Origin: Babylonia areolata
Taxonomy: Eukaryota; Mollusca; Gastropoda; Neogastropoda; Buccinidae
Length of the DNA: 64,000 bases
NCBI RefSeq assembly: GCF_041734735.1
Contig: NC_134884.1
Location: 29,262,161-29,326,160, forward strand
Direction: 5' to 3'
Under the pieces are notes generated by a model. The model did no database searches and had not been told where the DNA came from. It saw only the letters and a program-made list of their open reading frames with translations. A program made the position numbers and the translations under genes. Shown here piece after piece: positions 41,030 to 51,130 of the stretch (positions are counted from its first letter, which is position 1; each line of letters opens with the position of its first letter).

Positions 41030-41300
41030 TGGTGAAGATCATGTAGGCACAGTCAGCATCGAAGGCAATACCACCGTGAGCCTTCCAGTCACAAATGAAC
41101 AAGTGTGCCAAACCATCAAGCTGCACATTGCCTCATTTAAGATCTGATCTCAGCTACGAAAAGAAAACTGTGTTGGTATTAGCATATAACAGATTTCGAG
41201 AAGGCCTTTGATAGTGTCCACATGTAAAGCGTATGGCTTATACTTCCTCCATATGGGATCAACCCTATCAAGAGCTTTGACACCAGTTTCATATGGAAAG
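41030..41300 (+). mobile_element. Decayed non-LTR RT fragment (in B3)
   Basis: DFEKAFDSVH begins at 41192 and is followed by a premature stop and the WLILPPYGIN-like segment. It differs from B1/B2 by more substitutions (for example the ctatcaagagctttgacacc region) and groups with the copy at 43855-44130. Confidence 0.7.
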
Positions 41301-41360
41301 TAGGATGGAGCGAACACAGTTTCGAACACAGTTTCGTGCTGAAAACAGTTCAATTCCGTT

Positions 41361-41473
41361 AAGTTACTCCGAGGTGTCACTGTGTTCAGACAAATCCATA
41401 TACGCTGCACCAAATCTGCAAAGCAGAAGTTTGACCAGCAGCGTAACCAAACTTGCTTAGTCAGGCCTTGAGG
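41361..41473 (-). mobile_element. SINE-like element, inverted (in B3)
   Basis: Same inverted element as in B1, with ctgcaccaaatctgcaaagcag in place of the ctgcgacaaatctgct form. The AT-rich spacer follows to 41649. Confidence 0.8.
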
Positions 41474-41649
41474 AAAAATTAAAAGAAATGTGCATAAACG
41501 AATAAATGGATACATAATTGATTTAATGAGTAAATAAATAAACAAATAAAAAATAAGGAAATATGTATACAAACAAAATGCAATGAAAATAAAATTCAAA
41601 TTCAAATAGATGAGGAAAATAAGTAAGCAGATATATACAGAAATTAAAT

Positions 41650-42515
41650 AAAAAGTATGAAAAAAAACAAAGGAATAGTGACAATAATAATTACGTATCA
41701 AAACTTCCATGCCAGGGTGACATCAGCACCGGTCGACGGAGAGCAGCACCAAGGTCATCGGAGACCAGCACCATGGTCGACGGAGATCAGCACCTAGGTC
41801 ATCAGAGACCAGCACCAAGGTCGACGGAGAACAGCACCAAGTTCGACGCAGACCACCCCCAAGGTCATCGGAGATCAGGACCATGGTCGACGGAGATGAG
41901 CACCTAGGTCATCGCAGATCATCACCTAGGTCGACGGAGATCAGCACCTAGGTCATCGCAGATCATCACCTAGGTCGACGGAGACCAGCGAAGAGGTCAA
42001 CGCGAGGAGGAGACCAGAACATGGGGCCACGGTCGCCTTGAGGTGAGGGATTGCTTTTAAAATCAAACTTCGTACCCACACTAGAAATTAGTGAAATATA
42101 GCTATGACTGACTGGTTCGAAGATCATGTTGGCACAGTCAGTATTGAAGCGTCACTGTGTTCAGACAAATCCATATACGCTGCACCACACAGCAGATATG
42201 CAAGTTACACAGATAAGAATTAAACTAAAAAATACAAACTTGAAAAATAGTGACAATAATAAATAAATAACGAAATATATGTAAACATAGACACAGACAC
42301 GGACACATACTCACACACACACATACATACATACAACAGATATGCAACAAACATGCAGTTTCACAGAGATGAAATCATAAACAAAAGTGCACAGGCCCAA
42401 CACCACATATAAAAAGACATGAGCACCGATACATAAACACGCAGTCCCCATTTCCCAGATTACCCCTACCTCCCAACCCCCCCTGCCCCCCTACACACAC
42501 ACTCGCACACATTCT
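41650..42515. repeat. Composite repeat unit, type A (second copy)
   Basis: Leader, 22-bp array (about 41720-41995), conserved tail, the type A junction gaagatcatgttggcacagt to the short SINE-like piece (42146-42188), then an AT-rich spacer, a shorter (CA)n/(CATA)n tract and the C-rich stretch. It matches 19436-20416 part for part and is followed by a type B unit with the same rare gtcgtcag array variants. The A-B1 pair and this A-B4 pair therefore descend from one two-unit block. Confidence 0.85.
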
Positions 42516-42866
42516 TACGTATCAAAACTTCCACGCCAGGGGGACATCAGCACCAGTCAACGCAGACCAGCACCAAGGTCGTCAGAGACCAGCACCATGG
42601 TCGTCAGAGACCAGCACCTAGGTCGTCAGAGACCAGCACCATGGTCGTCAGAGACCAGCACCTAGGTCGTCAGAGACCAGCACCAAGGTCGTCGGAGACA
42701 AGCACCTAGGTCGACGGAGATCATCACCTAGGTCGACGGAGACCAGCACCGAAGTCAACGCGAGGAGGAGACCAGAACATGGGGCCACGGTCGCCTTGAG
42801 GTGAGGGATTGCTTTTAAAATCAGACTTTGTACTCAAACTAGAAATTAGTGAAATTTCGCTATGAC

Positions 42867-43140
42867 TTACTGGTGAAGATCATGTAGGCACAGTCAGTAT
42901 TGAAGGCAATACCACTCTGAGCCTTCCAGTCACAAATGAACAAGTGTGCCAAACTATCAAGCAACACATTGGCTCATTTAAGATCTGATCTCAGCTATGA
43001 AAAGAAAACTATGTTGGTATTGGCATATAACAGATTTCGAGAAGGCCTTTGATAGTGTCCACAGGTAAAGCGTATGGCTTATACTTCCTGCATATGGAAT
43101 CAACCTTGTCGAGAGCTTTTACACTAGTTCCATATGGAAA
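42867..43140 (+). mobile_element. Decayed non-LTR RT fragment (in B4)
   Basis: Same fragment with gatttcgagaaggcctttga intact and a downstream stop. No intact reading frame. Confidence 0.7.
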
Positions 43141-43183
43141 GTAGGAAAGAACGAACACGGTTCGAAAACAGTTCAATTCCGAT

Positions 43184-43295
43184 CAGTTAATCCGAGTCGT
43201 CGCTGTGTTCAGACAAATCCATATATGCTGCAACAAATCTGCTAAGCAGATGCTTGACGAGCAGCGTAACCAAACGTGCTTAGTCAGGCCTTGAG
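43184..43295 (-). mobile_element. SINE-like element, inverted (in B4)
   Basis: Same inverted element as in B1, with the tcaggccttgag boundary at its right end. Confidence 0.8.
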
Positions 43296-43854
43296 GAAGA
43301 ATTAAAAGATATGCATAAACAAATAAATGGATACATAATTGAATTAATGAGTAAATAAATAAACAAATTGAAAATAAACAAATAAAAAATAAAAAAGATT
43401 GTATACAAACAAAATGCAGTGAAATTAAAATTAAAATAGATGAAGAAAATAAGTAAGCAGATATATACAGAAATTAAATAAAAAGTATGAAAAAACCCTC
43501 AAAGGAATAGTGACAATAATAATTACGTATTAAAACTTCCACGCCAGGGGGACATCGGCACCGGTCGACGGAGACCAGCACCAAGGTCATCGGAGACCAG
43601 CACCAAGTTCGACGCAGACCAGCACCAAGGTCGACGGAGAACAGCACCATGGTCGATGCAGACCAGCACCAAGGTCATCGGAGATCAGCACCATGGTCGA
43701 CGGAGAACAGCACCTAGGTCGACGGAGACCAGCACCGAGGTCAACGCGAGGAGGAGACCAGAACATGGGGCCACGGTCGCCTTGAGGTGAGGGATTGCTT
43801 TTAAAATCAGACTTTGTACCCAAACTAGAAATTAGTGAAATTCGCTATGACTGA

Positions 43855-44130
43855 CTGGTGAAGATCATGTAGGCACAGTCAGTATTGAAGGCAATACCAC
43901 CGTGAGCCTTCCAGTCACAAATGAACAAGTGTGCCAAACCATCAAGCAGCACATTGCCTCATTTAAGATCTGATCTCAGCTATGAAAAGAAAACTATGTT
44001 GGTATTAGCATATAACAGATTTCGAGAAGGCCTTTGATAGTGTCCATATGTAAAGCTTATGGCTTATACTTCCTGCATATGGGATCAACCCTATCAAGAG
44101 CTTTGACACGAGTTTCATATGGAAAGTAGG
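43855..44130 (+). mobile_element. Decayed non-LTR RT fragment (in B5)
   Basis: Contains gatttcgagaaggcctttga and the tcctgcatatgggatcaacc segment. Groups with the B3 copy. Confidence 0.7.
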
Positions 44131-44174
44131 AAAGAACGAACACGGTTTTGTGCTGAAAACAGTTCAGTTCCGTT

Positions 44175-44285
44175 CAGTTACTCCATGTCGTCGCTGTGTT
44201 CAGACAAATCCATATACGCTGCACGAAATCTGCAAAGCAGAAGTTTGACCAGAAGCGTAACCAAACTTGCTTAGTCAGGCTTTCA
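44175..44285 (-). mobile_element. SINE-like element, inverted (in B5)
   Basis: Same inverted element as in B1, with slight divergence at its right end (tcaggctttcagg). Confidence 0.78.
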
Positions 44286-44455
44286 GGAAAAATTAAAAGA
44301 AATGTGCATAAACAAATAAATGGATACATAATTGATTTAATGAGTAAATAAATAAACAAATAAAAAATAAGGAAATATGTATACAAACAAAATGCAATGA
44401 AAATAAAATTCAAATTCAAATAGATGAAGAAAATAAGTAAGCAGATATATACAGA

Positions 44456-45229
44456 AATTAAATATGAAAAAGTATGAAAAAAACAAAGGAATAGTGACAA
44501 TAATAATTACGTATCAAAACTTCCACGCCAGGGGGGACATCAGCACCGGTCGACGGAGACCAGCACCAAGGTCATCGGAGACCAGCACCAAAGTGGACGG
44601 AGAACAGCACCAAGTTCATCAGAAACCAGCACCAAGGTCGACGGAGAACAGCACCAAGTTCATCGGAAACCAGCACCAAGGTCGACGGAGAACAGCACCA
44701 AGTTCATCGGAGACCAGCACCAAGGTCGACGGAGACCAGCACCATGGTCGATGGAGATCAGCACCTAGGTCATCGGAGATCATCACCTAGGTCGACAGAG
44801 ACCAGCACTGAGGTCATCGGAGACCAGCACCATGGAAGACGGAGATCAGCACCTAGGTCATCGCAGATCAGCACCTAGGTCGATGGAGACCAGCACCGAG
44901 GTCAACGCGAGGAGGAAACCAGAACATGGGGCCACGGTGGCCTTGAGGTGAGCGATTGCTTTTAAAATCAGTCTTTGCTAACAAATCTGCTAAGCAGATG
45001 CTTGACCAGCAGCGTAACCAAACGTGTGTAGTCAGGCCTTGAGAAAAAATTAAAAGATATGCATAAACAAATAAATGGATACATAATTGAATTAATGAGT
45101 AAATAAATAAACAAAAAGAAAATAAACAAATAAAAAATAACGATGTTTGTATACAAACAAAATGCAGTGAAAATAAAATTCAAATTAAAATAGACGAAGA
45201 AAATAAGTAAGCAGATATGCACAGAAATT
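44456..45229. repeat. Composite repeat unit with internal deletion
   Basis: Leader and 22-bp array (about 44535-44905) are normal, but the tail stops after aaaatcagtctttg and joins directly, at about 44977, to the right half of the inverted SINE-like element (44977-45043). About 0.8 kb (RT fragment and left half of the SINE-like element) is missing relative to B5. The AT-rich spacer follows. Confidence 0.85.
44977..45043 (-). mobile_element. SINE-like element, right half, inverted
   Basis: Only the part from aaatctgctaagcag to gtcaggccttgag remains, joined to the truncated composite tail. Confidence 0.75.
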
Positions 45230-46032
45230 AAGTAAAAAGTATGAAAAAAACAAAGGAATAGTGACAATAATAATTACGTATCAAAACTTACACGCCAGGG
45301 GGACATCAGCACCGGCCGATGGAGACCAGCACCAAGGTCATCGGAGACCAGCACCAAGGTCATCGGAGACCAGCACCAAGGTCGACGGAGAACAGCACCA
45401 ACGTCATCGGAGATCAGCACTATGGTCGACGGAGATCAGCACCTAGGTCATCGGAGATCATCACCTAGGTCGACGGAGACCAGCACCGAGGTCATTGGAG
45501 ATCATCACCAAGTTCGACGCAGACCAGCACCAAGGTCATCGGAGACCAGCACCAAGTTCGACGCAGACCAGCACCAAGGTCATCGGAGATCAGCACCATG
45601 GTCGACGGAGATCAGCACCTAGGTCATCAGAGATCATCACTTCGGTCGACGGAGACCAGCACCGAGGTCAACGCGAGGAGAAGACCAGAACATGGGGCCA
45701 CGGTCGCCTTGAGGTGAGGGATTGCTTTTAAAATCAGTCTTTGTACCCAAACTAGAAATTAGTGAAATTTATCTATGACTGACTGGTTTGAAGATCATGT
45801 AGGCACAGTCAGTATTGAAAGCAGTACCACCGTGAGCCTTCCAGTCACAAATGAACAAGTGTGCCAAACTATCAAGCAGCACATTGCCTCATTTAAGATC
45901 TGATCTCAGCTTCAAAAAGAAAACTATGTTGGTATTGGCATATAACAGATTTCGAGAAGGCCTTTGATAGTGTCCACAGGTAAAGCGTATGGCTTATACT
46001 TCCTGCATATGGGATCAACCCTAACAAGAGCT
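45230..46032. repeat. Last composite unit, truncated on the right (B6)
   Basis: Leader, 22-bp array (about 45300-45675), conserved tail and RT fragment (about 45780-46032). The unit breaks off inside the RT fragment, after gggatcaaccctaacaagag, where GTG-rich DNA begins. The SINE-like element and spacer are absent. Confidence 0.85.
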
Positions 46033-46254
46033 GGTGGTGAGGGTGAGTAGTGGTGGTGAACAGTAGTGGTGAGTACCAGTGGCAGTGTTTGGTGCTGAGC
46101 AGTGGTGGTGGTGCTAGTTGTGAGTGATAGCAGTAGATAGTGGTGGCAGCAGTGGTGATGAGTGATGGTTGGGAGACTTGGTGTTAATGGCAGTGGGTGG
46201 TAGTAGTGGTAATGATGGGTGGTGGCGGCAGTGGAAGTGATTATTATGTCAATT
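46033..46254 (+). repeat. GTG-rich low-complexity stretch
   Basis: Irregular gtggtg/gtgagtag/cagtggtgg repeats with no stable period. It joins the truncated composite to a 24-bp minisatellite. No gene seen. Confidence 0.8.
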
Positions 46255-46299
46255 TCCATGTCCTCAGGGACAGCACTGCCAGAAGCAGGGTCATCAACA

Positions 46300-46589
46300 A
46301 GGGCAACACCAGGGGGCAGCACCAGGGGTCACCACCAGAGGGGTCACCACCAGAGGGATCACCAGGGGCATCTCAAGAGGCATCAGCAAGGCCACCACCA
46401 GAGTGGTATCCCCCAGAAAACCATCAGGGGCCAAGAACACCAGAGACGGCATCCCCAAGAACACCAGCGACGGCATCCCCAAGAACACCAGCGACGGCAT
46501 CCCCAAGAACACCAGAAGGGGTACCCCAAGAACACCAGCATGGGCATCCCCAAGAACTGAAGAACACCAGCAGGGGCATCCCCAAGAAC
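46300..46589 (+). repeat. 24-bp and related CACCAG minisatellite
   Basis: Irregular ggtcaccaccagagg units pass into a clean 24-bp period (for example caccagcgacggcatcccc at 46460-46510). The caccag core recalls the 22-bp array next door, but the period differs and no common origin is proven. Related accaccagcag units resume after the insertion at 46590-46677 and run to about 46755. Confidence 0.85.
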
Positions 46590-46677
46590 ACTAATCAATC
46601 AATCAATCAAAAACACTTTATTAATCCACATGGAAACTAAGTCGTGCAATCACAGGCTCGTTGTAAATGAGCAGGAG
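46590..46677 (-). mobile_element. 3' end of a CR1/L2-type LINE, inserted in the minisatellite
   Basis: Read on the minus strand this is a short 3' terminus: gcacgacttagtttccatg, then ggattaataaagtgttttt, then four copies of gatt. A tail of short tandem repeats rather than poly(A) after an AATAAA-like signal is typical of CR1/L2-group LINEs. The minisatellite continues on both sides, so the piece inserted into it. Confidence 0.6.
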
Positions 46678-46755
46678 TACCCCCATGAACACCAGCAGGG
46701 TTACCCCCCAAAAACACCAGCAGCGGCCAAGAACACCAGCAGAGAGAACCCACTG

Positions 46756-48094
46756 AGCTATTTTTCTGTCACAGTATTTTGACTTTTTATTCTAAAAAAG
46801 CAACAACAGTAATAATAAACGCAAAAGAAACCAATAGTAAAGAGAGGTACCTCTCCATTCACAAGGTACACAATTTCAAATCAGTGCTGCTCACGCTACC
46901 AATTCAGCTAACACACAGGTAAACAAAAAGGTACATTGGAACTAACCCAGACACTTCCTTGAAAAATGAAGCACCGGGCCTTAACTTATACTGATCATTT
47001 GACATGTGCACACAGCAGCAAAGTCAGAAGAAATGTGCAAACACAAATTAGCATGTATTCAAGACTGGCATAGCCTCTTTAACCCTGAACAAGCCACACA
47101 TAATACATGGACAATACAGAACGAACACATGGTTACCTCGGTGGTTTTTCAACTTCAAATTAGTAAACAATTATGCCAGGACATCAAATGATTAACAAAT
47201 GAGTGGTAACACTCTCCATTCACAAGGTACACAAGTTAAAGTCAGTGCTGCTTACTATATAGAAACCGGTTGTGGTACTGGCAAGTCAATGTAATGGCCT
47301 ATCACAGGTACACCACTGCAGATTTTAGAGCAACACACCTCACTGTGATGAGATTTGAAAAAAAAAAAAAAATTAGTGCAGTGGAAATGTAGAAGTCAGT
47401 GATGACTGAGCATGTTGTGGGATTTATCTTTATTATTATTAAGAAAATTGAAAAGTGTGTTTTGCTTGTTTGCTTTTTTCAAACTACAAAGGAAATCGAG
47501 AAGACACCGACAGCTGTGTATGTGGTGATGTGTTGTTGGTGTTTTTTTAATGTGAAGAAAATATAATCATTCATTGATTCACTATGGTTTTCTGTTCTTG
47601 TTGTTTTTGCATCACAATATCATTGGTTTTTTTACCACTTAAAGAATAAAACTGGTTGCTGGAAAATCTATGCAATGGCCTATTACTGGTTTGTCATTGC
47701 AAGTCTTACAGCAACACACAAAAACCGAGAAAGTTGTGTGTGTGTTTTGTTTGTTTACTTTGTTTTCCATATACATCAAATTTGAAGTAAAATGATAAAA
47801 CATTGAACTTAGTGACTATGAATGTAGTGATACTATATTTTCTAAGTGAAGAAATTGACATCGGTCATGATGAGAAAGTTGTAAAACACAGAATAAAAGC
47901 ATCTGAACAGACACCACATAAAACCATTTTCCACAATAAAATCCATTTATGTGACATCAAAACTGAAATTCTGCTATTGAATAAAAAGGTAATGTGTTAC
48001 ACTTTCAGAATAAGATATGTAAAGGAACTTCGAAATAAGAAATCATGTGGTGTATCATGTCATGATAATCTTTTCTTTTCTTTTCTTTTTTTAG
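46756..48094. other. Stretch without a recognised gene; weak dispersed duplications
   Basis: AT-rich DNA with scattered stops. Two short segments recur: ctctccattcacaaggtaca (46851 and 47212), and one around caatggcctat followed by agcaacacac (about 47280-47337 and 47650-47717). They suggest an old degenerate tandem duplication of about 0.36-0.38 kb. A poly(A) run lies near 47357-47371. The 104-codon frame at 47803-48117 has no recognisable features. Confidence 0.5.
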
Positions 48095-48145
48095 GTGGGT
48101 TGCATTGTGATTTATGACCAGCCCATGTCTTTTGCGAATAAATAA
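48095..48145 (+). other. Possible 3'-terminal exon fragment (weak)
   Basis: A long pyrimidine tract ending ttttttag at 48094 resembles a 3' splice site. The sequence after it is open for 16 codons (VGCIVIYDQPMSFANK) to a TAA that overlaps an AATAAATAAA poly(A) signal. The layout would suit the last exon of a transcript, but no upstream exon was identified. Short frames of this length occur by chance. Confidence 0.2.
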
Positions 48146-48480
48146 ATCTGATTGATTTCACACAACTTATCTTCATCTGTGTATCTTTTGATACCTGTTG
48201 TATGTTTCACGCTAACGTGTTTTGTCTGAAAGAATTTCTTGCCATGCCTTTTGTGAATAAATAAATTTGATTGGTTTCACACAACTTGTCTGTATCTTTT
48301 GATACATGTTGTATATTTCACGCTAAAGTGTTTTGTCTGAAAGAATTTCTTGCCATGTCTTTTGTTAAAAATAAAAAAAATTGATTGGCTTCACACAGCA
48401 TATCTGTGTATCTTTTGATACCTGTTATATGTTTCACGCTTAAGTGTCCTGCCTGAAAAAAATTCTGATTGTCTTTACAC
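48125..48480 (+). repeat. 114-119-bp tandem repeat containing poly(A) signals
   Basis: About three copies, with tgattg-centred matches at 48149, 48268 and 48382 and a partial fourth near 48465. Each has the order ccatg(t/c)cttttg, (aataaataaat), tgattg-tttcacaca, gtatcttttgatac-tgtt, tttcacgct-a-gtgt. The first two keep AATAAATAAAT; the third has a disrupted version. Confidence 0.85.
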
Positions 48481-49042
48481 ATGTCTGTGTCTGTGTATCT
48501 TTCAATACCTGTTATTGGTCTCCTGTCTGTTCTCTGTCCTTCAGCATCTAGTTTACAGACAGACGCACAGCAGCCCCTATCCTCTTACACACCCACACAC
48601 ACAAACACACACACATCTGACAACATTATTACACTACATCACAGATTATTTGTACACCTTCCAGTGAAAATACATGCATGCACCTGTGAACACTACTGTG
48701 CAAATACATTCACATTGATTATCCGAAGGTGCATATGTGCTGTCTGCTTGAAACATCTCATAAGTTACTGAATAAATGAATATAAGGTAAGTGCTTGCTG
48801 AACATTCTTGATTGTGCTATTTCAGCACACACAAAAAAGAAAAAAAGTAAAGACATATCAACGGCACCCCTTCCTGCCACCCTTCCCCCAAAACAAAAAC
48901 AAAATCGATGAAAAAAAAGTGTATGGTATGGCACACTCAATAAAGAACACACTGGTAACTTTTTTATTTTTATTTTAGCACATAGAAATGATATAGGAAA
49001 AACGCCCCCCACCCCCTTCACTCCCACAAAACAACAACTGAC
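48481..49042. other. Stretch without a recognised gene
   Basis: Includes a short imperfect CA-rich tract near 48590-48615 and AT-rich sequence. Nothing else is supported. Confidence 0.5.
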
Positions 49043-49238
49043 CTTGCCAACACTGATATTTTTCCATGATTGTTTCATCAGCCATTTGTCCTGGCCTGTC
49101 CCCAGCATCACCAGCTCCCAACCCAGCACCATCATGGTCCTGCATCATCAGAATCAATGTCTGACTCCAGTAACCCAAGTGTCACTGCAACACTGTGAAG
49201 AGTACAATGCCAGCTGCAATGATTCTGCAGGGTGCCAC
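49043..49238 (-). pseudogene. Possible PIF/Harbinger (HARBI1-like) transposase remnant
   Basis: On the minus strand a segment with an acceptor-like aacag before 49238 and a donor-like AAG|GTCAGT after 49043 reads VAPCRIIAAGIVLFTVLQ. After one in-frame stop it continues to GAGDAGDRPGQMADETIMEK. Harbinger-type nucleases end with a segment like -KII-A--VLHNI- followed by an acidic or glycine-rich linker and a final R--I---F motif, which this resembles. The match is partial, the LHN signature is altered and the frame is broken, so it is at best a decayed fragment. Confidence 0.35.
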
Positions 49239-49520
49239 CTGTTCAAATGACAAAAATGCTGTACGTTATGATGAATTGAAATTATGAATAATTATTAACA
49301 TTGATATATAACCTTAATTCAGTCATAACCAGTAGTGAAGCAAAGCATTTACTTTCAATAGCTGCATGCATCTTATTTGCTTGCGCACGTGCAAACACAT
49401 GCACTCATCCTTGACTGGCCCATTTTCCTCATCCAACATCTGTTATGCATTGGAACATGTGAGTAGATGCATCTTTATATACAGTTTAAGTATGCATAAG
49501 CGTTCTCAAAATGCACACAA

Positions 49521-49524
<4 letters not shown>

Positions 49525-49617
<93 letters not shown>
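49525..49617 (+). repeat. (CA)n microsatellite
   Basis: An uninterrupted run of about 45 ca dinucleotides flanked by unique-looking sequence. Confidence 0.98.
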
Positions 49618-49680
49618 CTTCCATACATGTAAATACAGGTAGGCATGTGAGTGTGCTGACTCTCATGTTTTCCAGAAGAA

Positions 49681-51130
49681 ATTTAGGGCGTGGGGTGGAG
49701 GAGGGGGAGTAGGTTGGAAGAGAGAGAGTGGGGTGTATGAGTAAGGAGAGGGGCAGAGAAAGGAGTGAGGTGGTAGAGTGGGGTGGAGGAGGATGGAGTG
49801 GGTGGAGGTGTAGGGTACTGGGTGGAGGAGGGGCAGTGGGGTGGAGGAGAAAGGAATGGGATGGAAGAAAGTGGAGTGGAGGTGTAGGGTACTGGGTGGA
49901 ATGAGATGTAGGGTGGAGGAGTGGAGGAGGAAAGAATTGGAGGAGAGAGGAGTGGGGCAGAGGAGGGGGAGTGGGATGGTAGAGTGGGGTGGAGGAGATG
50001 GAGTAAGGTGGTTGAATGGGGTGGGAGGAGCTGTCGGTTGGAGGAGAGAGAAGAGTGGAATGGAGGAAAGGGGAGGGGGAGTTGAGTGGTGGAGGGTAGA
50101 ATGGGTGTAGGAAAGTGGAGTTGGCTGGAGGACAGAGGAGTGGGGTGGAAAGGGGGGGGGGGGGTAGGGGTGGAGGAGGAATGAGCAGGGTGGGTGAGAG
50201 GAGTGGGGATGAAGAAAGAGGAGTGGAGTGGAGGTGGAGGAGGGTGGTGCGGTGGAGGAGGGAGAAGTGGGGTGGTGGAAGGGTGGAGTGTGAAAGACTG
50301 GGATAGAGAATGAACGAGTGTGGTGGAGGGTGGAGGAGTGGTTGCAGGATTGCCAGTGGGGTGGGAGAGGGGTACCCAGGCTGGAGGAGGGGGAGTGGGT
50401 TGCTGTGGAGTCTGGGGGAGGAGGGAGGAGACATGTGGAGGAGGGAGCAGTGAGTGGAGGTGGTGAGGTGGGGTGGAAGAAAGGGGAGTGGGGGTGGAAG
50501 AGGGGGAGTGGGGTGGTAGAGTGGGGTGGATGAGCTGGTGGAGGGGGAGTGGGGTGGTTTGAGAGAGAGGATGTGGATTGGGGTGGCGATGGAGGAGAGT
50601 GGAGTGGAGGGGGAGGGAATGGGATGAAGAAGGGAAGAGTGGGGTGATTAAGTGGGATTGAGGACGGGGGGAGTGGAGTGGAGGGGGAGTTGGTGGATGA
50701 GTGGGGGGGGGGGGGGGGGTAAATGGCGTGGGCTGGAGGAGCGAGCTGTTGGGTTGAGAAGGAAGGATGGGATAGAACAGGAGTGGAGTGGGGTGGAGGT
50801 CTAGGGTGGTGGAGGATTGAAAAAAAAAAAGTATATTGTGGGGTGGAGGAGTGAGATAGAGGAGGGTGGAGTTCGGTGGTGGAGAGGAGTGGGGTGGAGG
50901 AGGGAGGGGGTGAGTGGAGGAGGGTTGTGTGTGTTGAGGAGTGGGTTGGAGGTGGGGGGCGGGGGGGGGGGGGGGCTGAGGGGGATAGTGTGGGATGAAG
51001 TAGTAAAATGGGAGGAGAGTGGGGTGGTGGAGGTGGAGTGAGGTAGAGGAGGGAGGAGATGGGTGGAGGAAGGGGAGTGAATTGGAGGAGTAAGTAGAGG
51101 GGTGGATGAGAGTTGTTGGCTTGTGTGGTG
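49681..51130 (+). repeat. Irregular G-rich (GGGGTGGAGGAG)-type low-complexity region
   Basis: Built almost wholly of ggggtgg, ggaggag, gtgg and gagtggg words on the plus strand, with very little C. It includes pure G runs of up to 17 (50703-50719) and others near 50149 and 50957. No fixed period. It passes without a clear border into the regular 39/40-bp minisatellite. The long minus-strand proline/serine/leucine-rich frame (49475-50434) is a by-product. Confidence 0.93.

Larger units (their letters stand above)
22396..41649. repeat. Expanded composite unit (B3) with giant internal 22-bp array
   Basis: The leader (22396-22464) and the tail, RT fragment, SINE-like element and spacer (40921-41649) are those of an ordinary type B unit. 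Between them the 22-bp minisatellite, 0.2-0.37 kb in sibling units, occupies about 18.5 kb. The tail has the same gaggaggagaccagaacatg and cgccttgaggtgaggg sequence as all other copies. This shows that one array inside one unit expanded, rather than a separate satellite having inserted. Confidence 0.85.
42516..43475. repeat. Composite repeat unit, type B (B4)
   Basis: Array about 42535-42760 with gtcgtcagagacc variants, conserved tail, RT fragment (about 42867-43140), inverted SINE-like element (43184-43295) and AT-rich spacer. Closest sibling is B1. Confidence 0.87.
43476..44455. repeat. Composite repeat unit, type B (B5)
   Basis: Leader ccctcaaaggaatagtgaca, short 22-bp array (about 43550-43750, around nine units), conserved tail, RT fragment (about 43855-44130), inverted SINE-like element (44175-44285) and AT-rich spacer. 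This is the most compact complete unit and a good reference for the unit consensus. Confidence 0.87.

Noticed and set aside
20417-46032. Splice donors (AG|GTGAGG and AG|GTAAAG) in each composite unit as evidence of exons
   Set aside because: They are conserved because the units are recent duplicates. No matching acceptors with open coding sequence were found.
47803-48117. 104-codon plus-strand frame
   Set aside because: No motif, AT-rich composition, and it reads through the pyrimidine tract that looks like a splice site.
49475-50434. 319-codon minus-strand Pro/Ser/Leu-rich frame
   Set aside because: Translation of G-rich low-complexity DNA and of the adjoining (CA)n tract; no domain.
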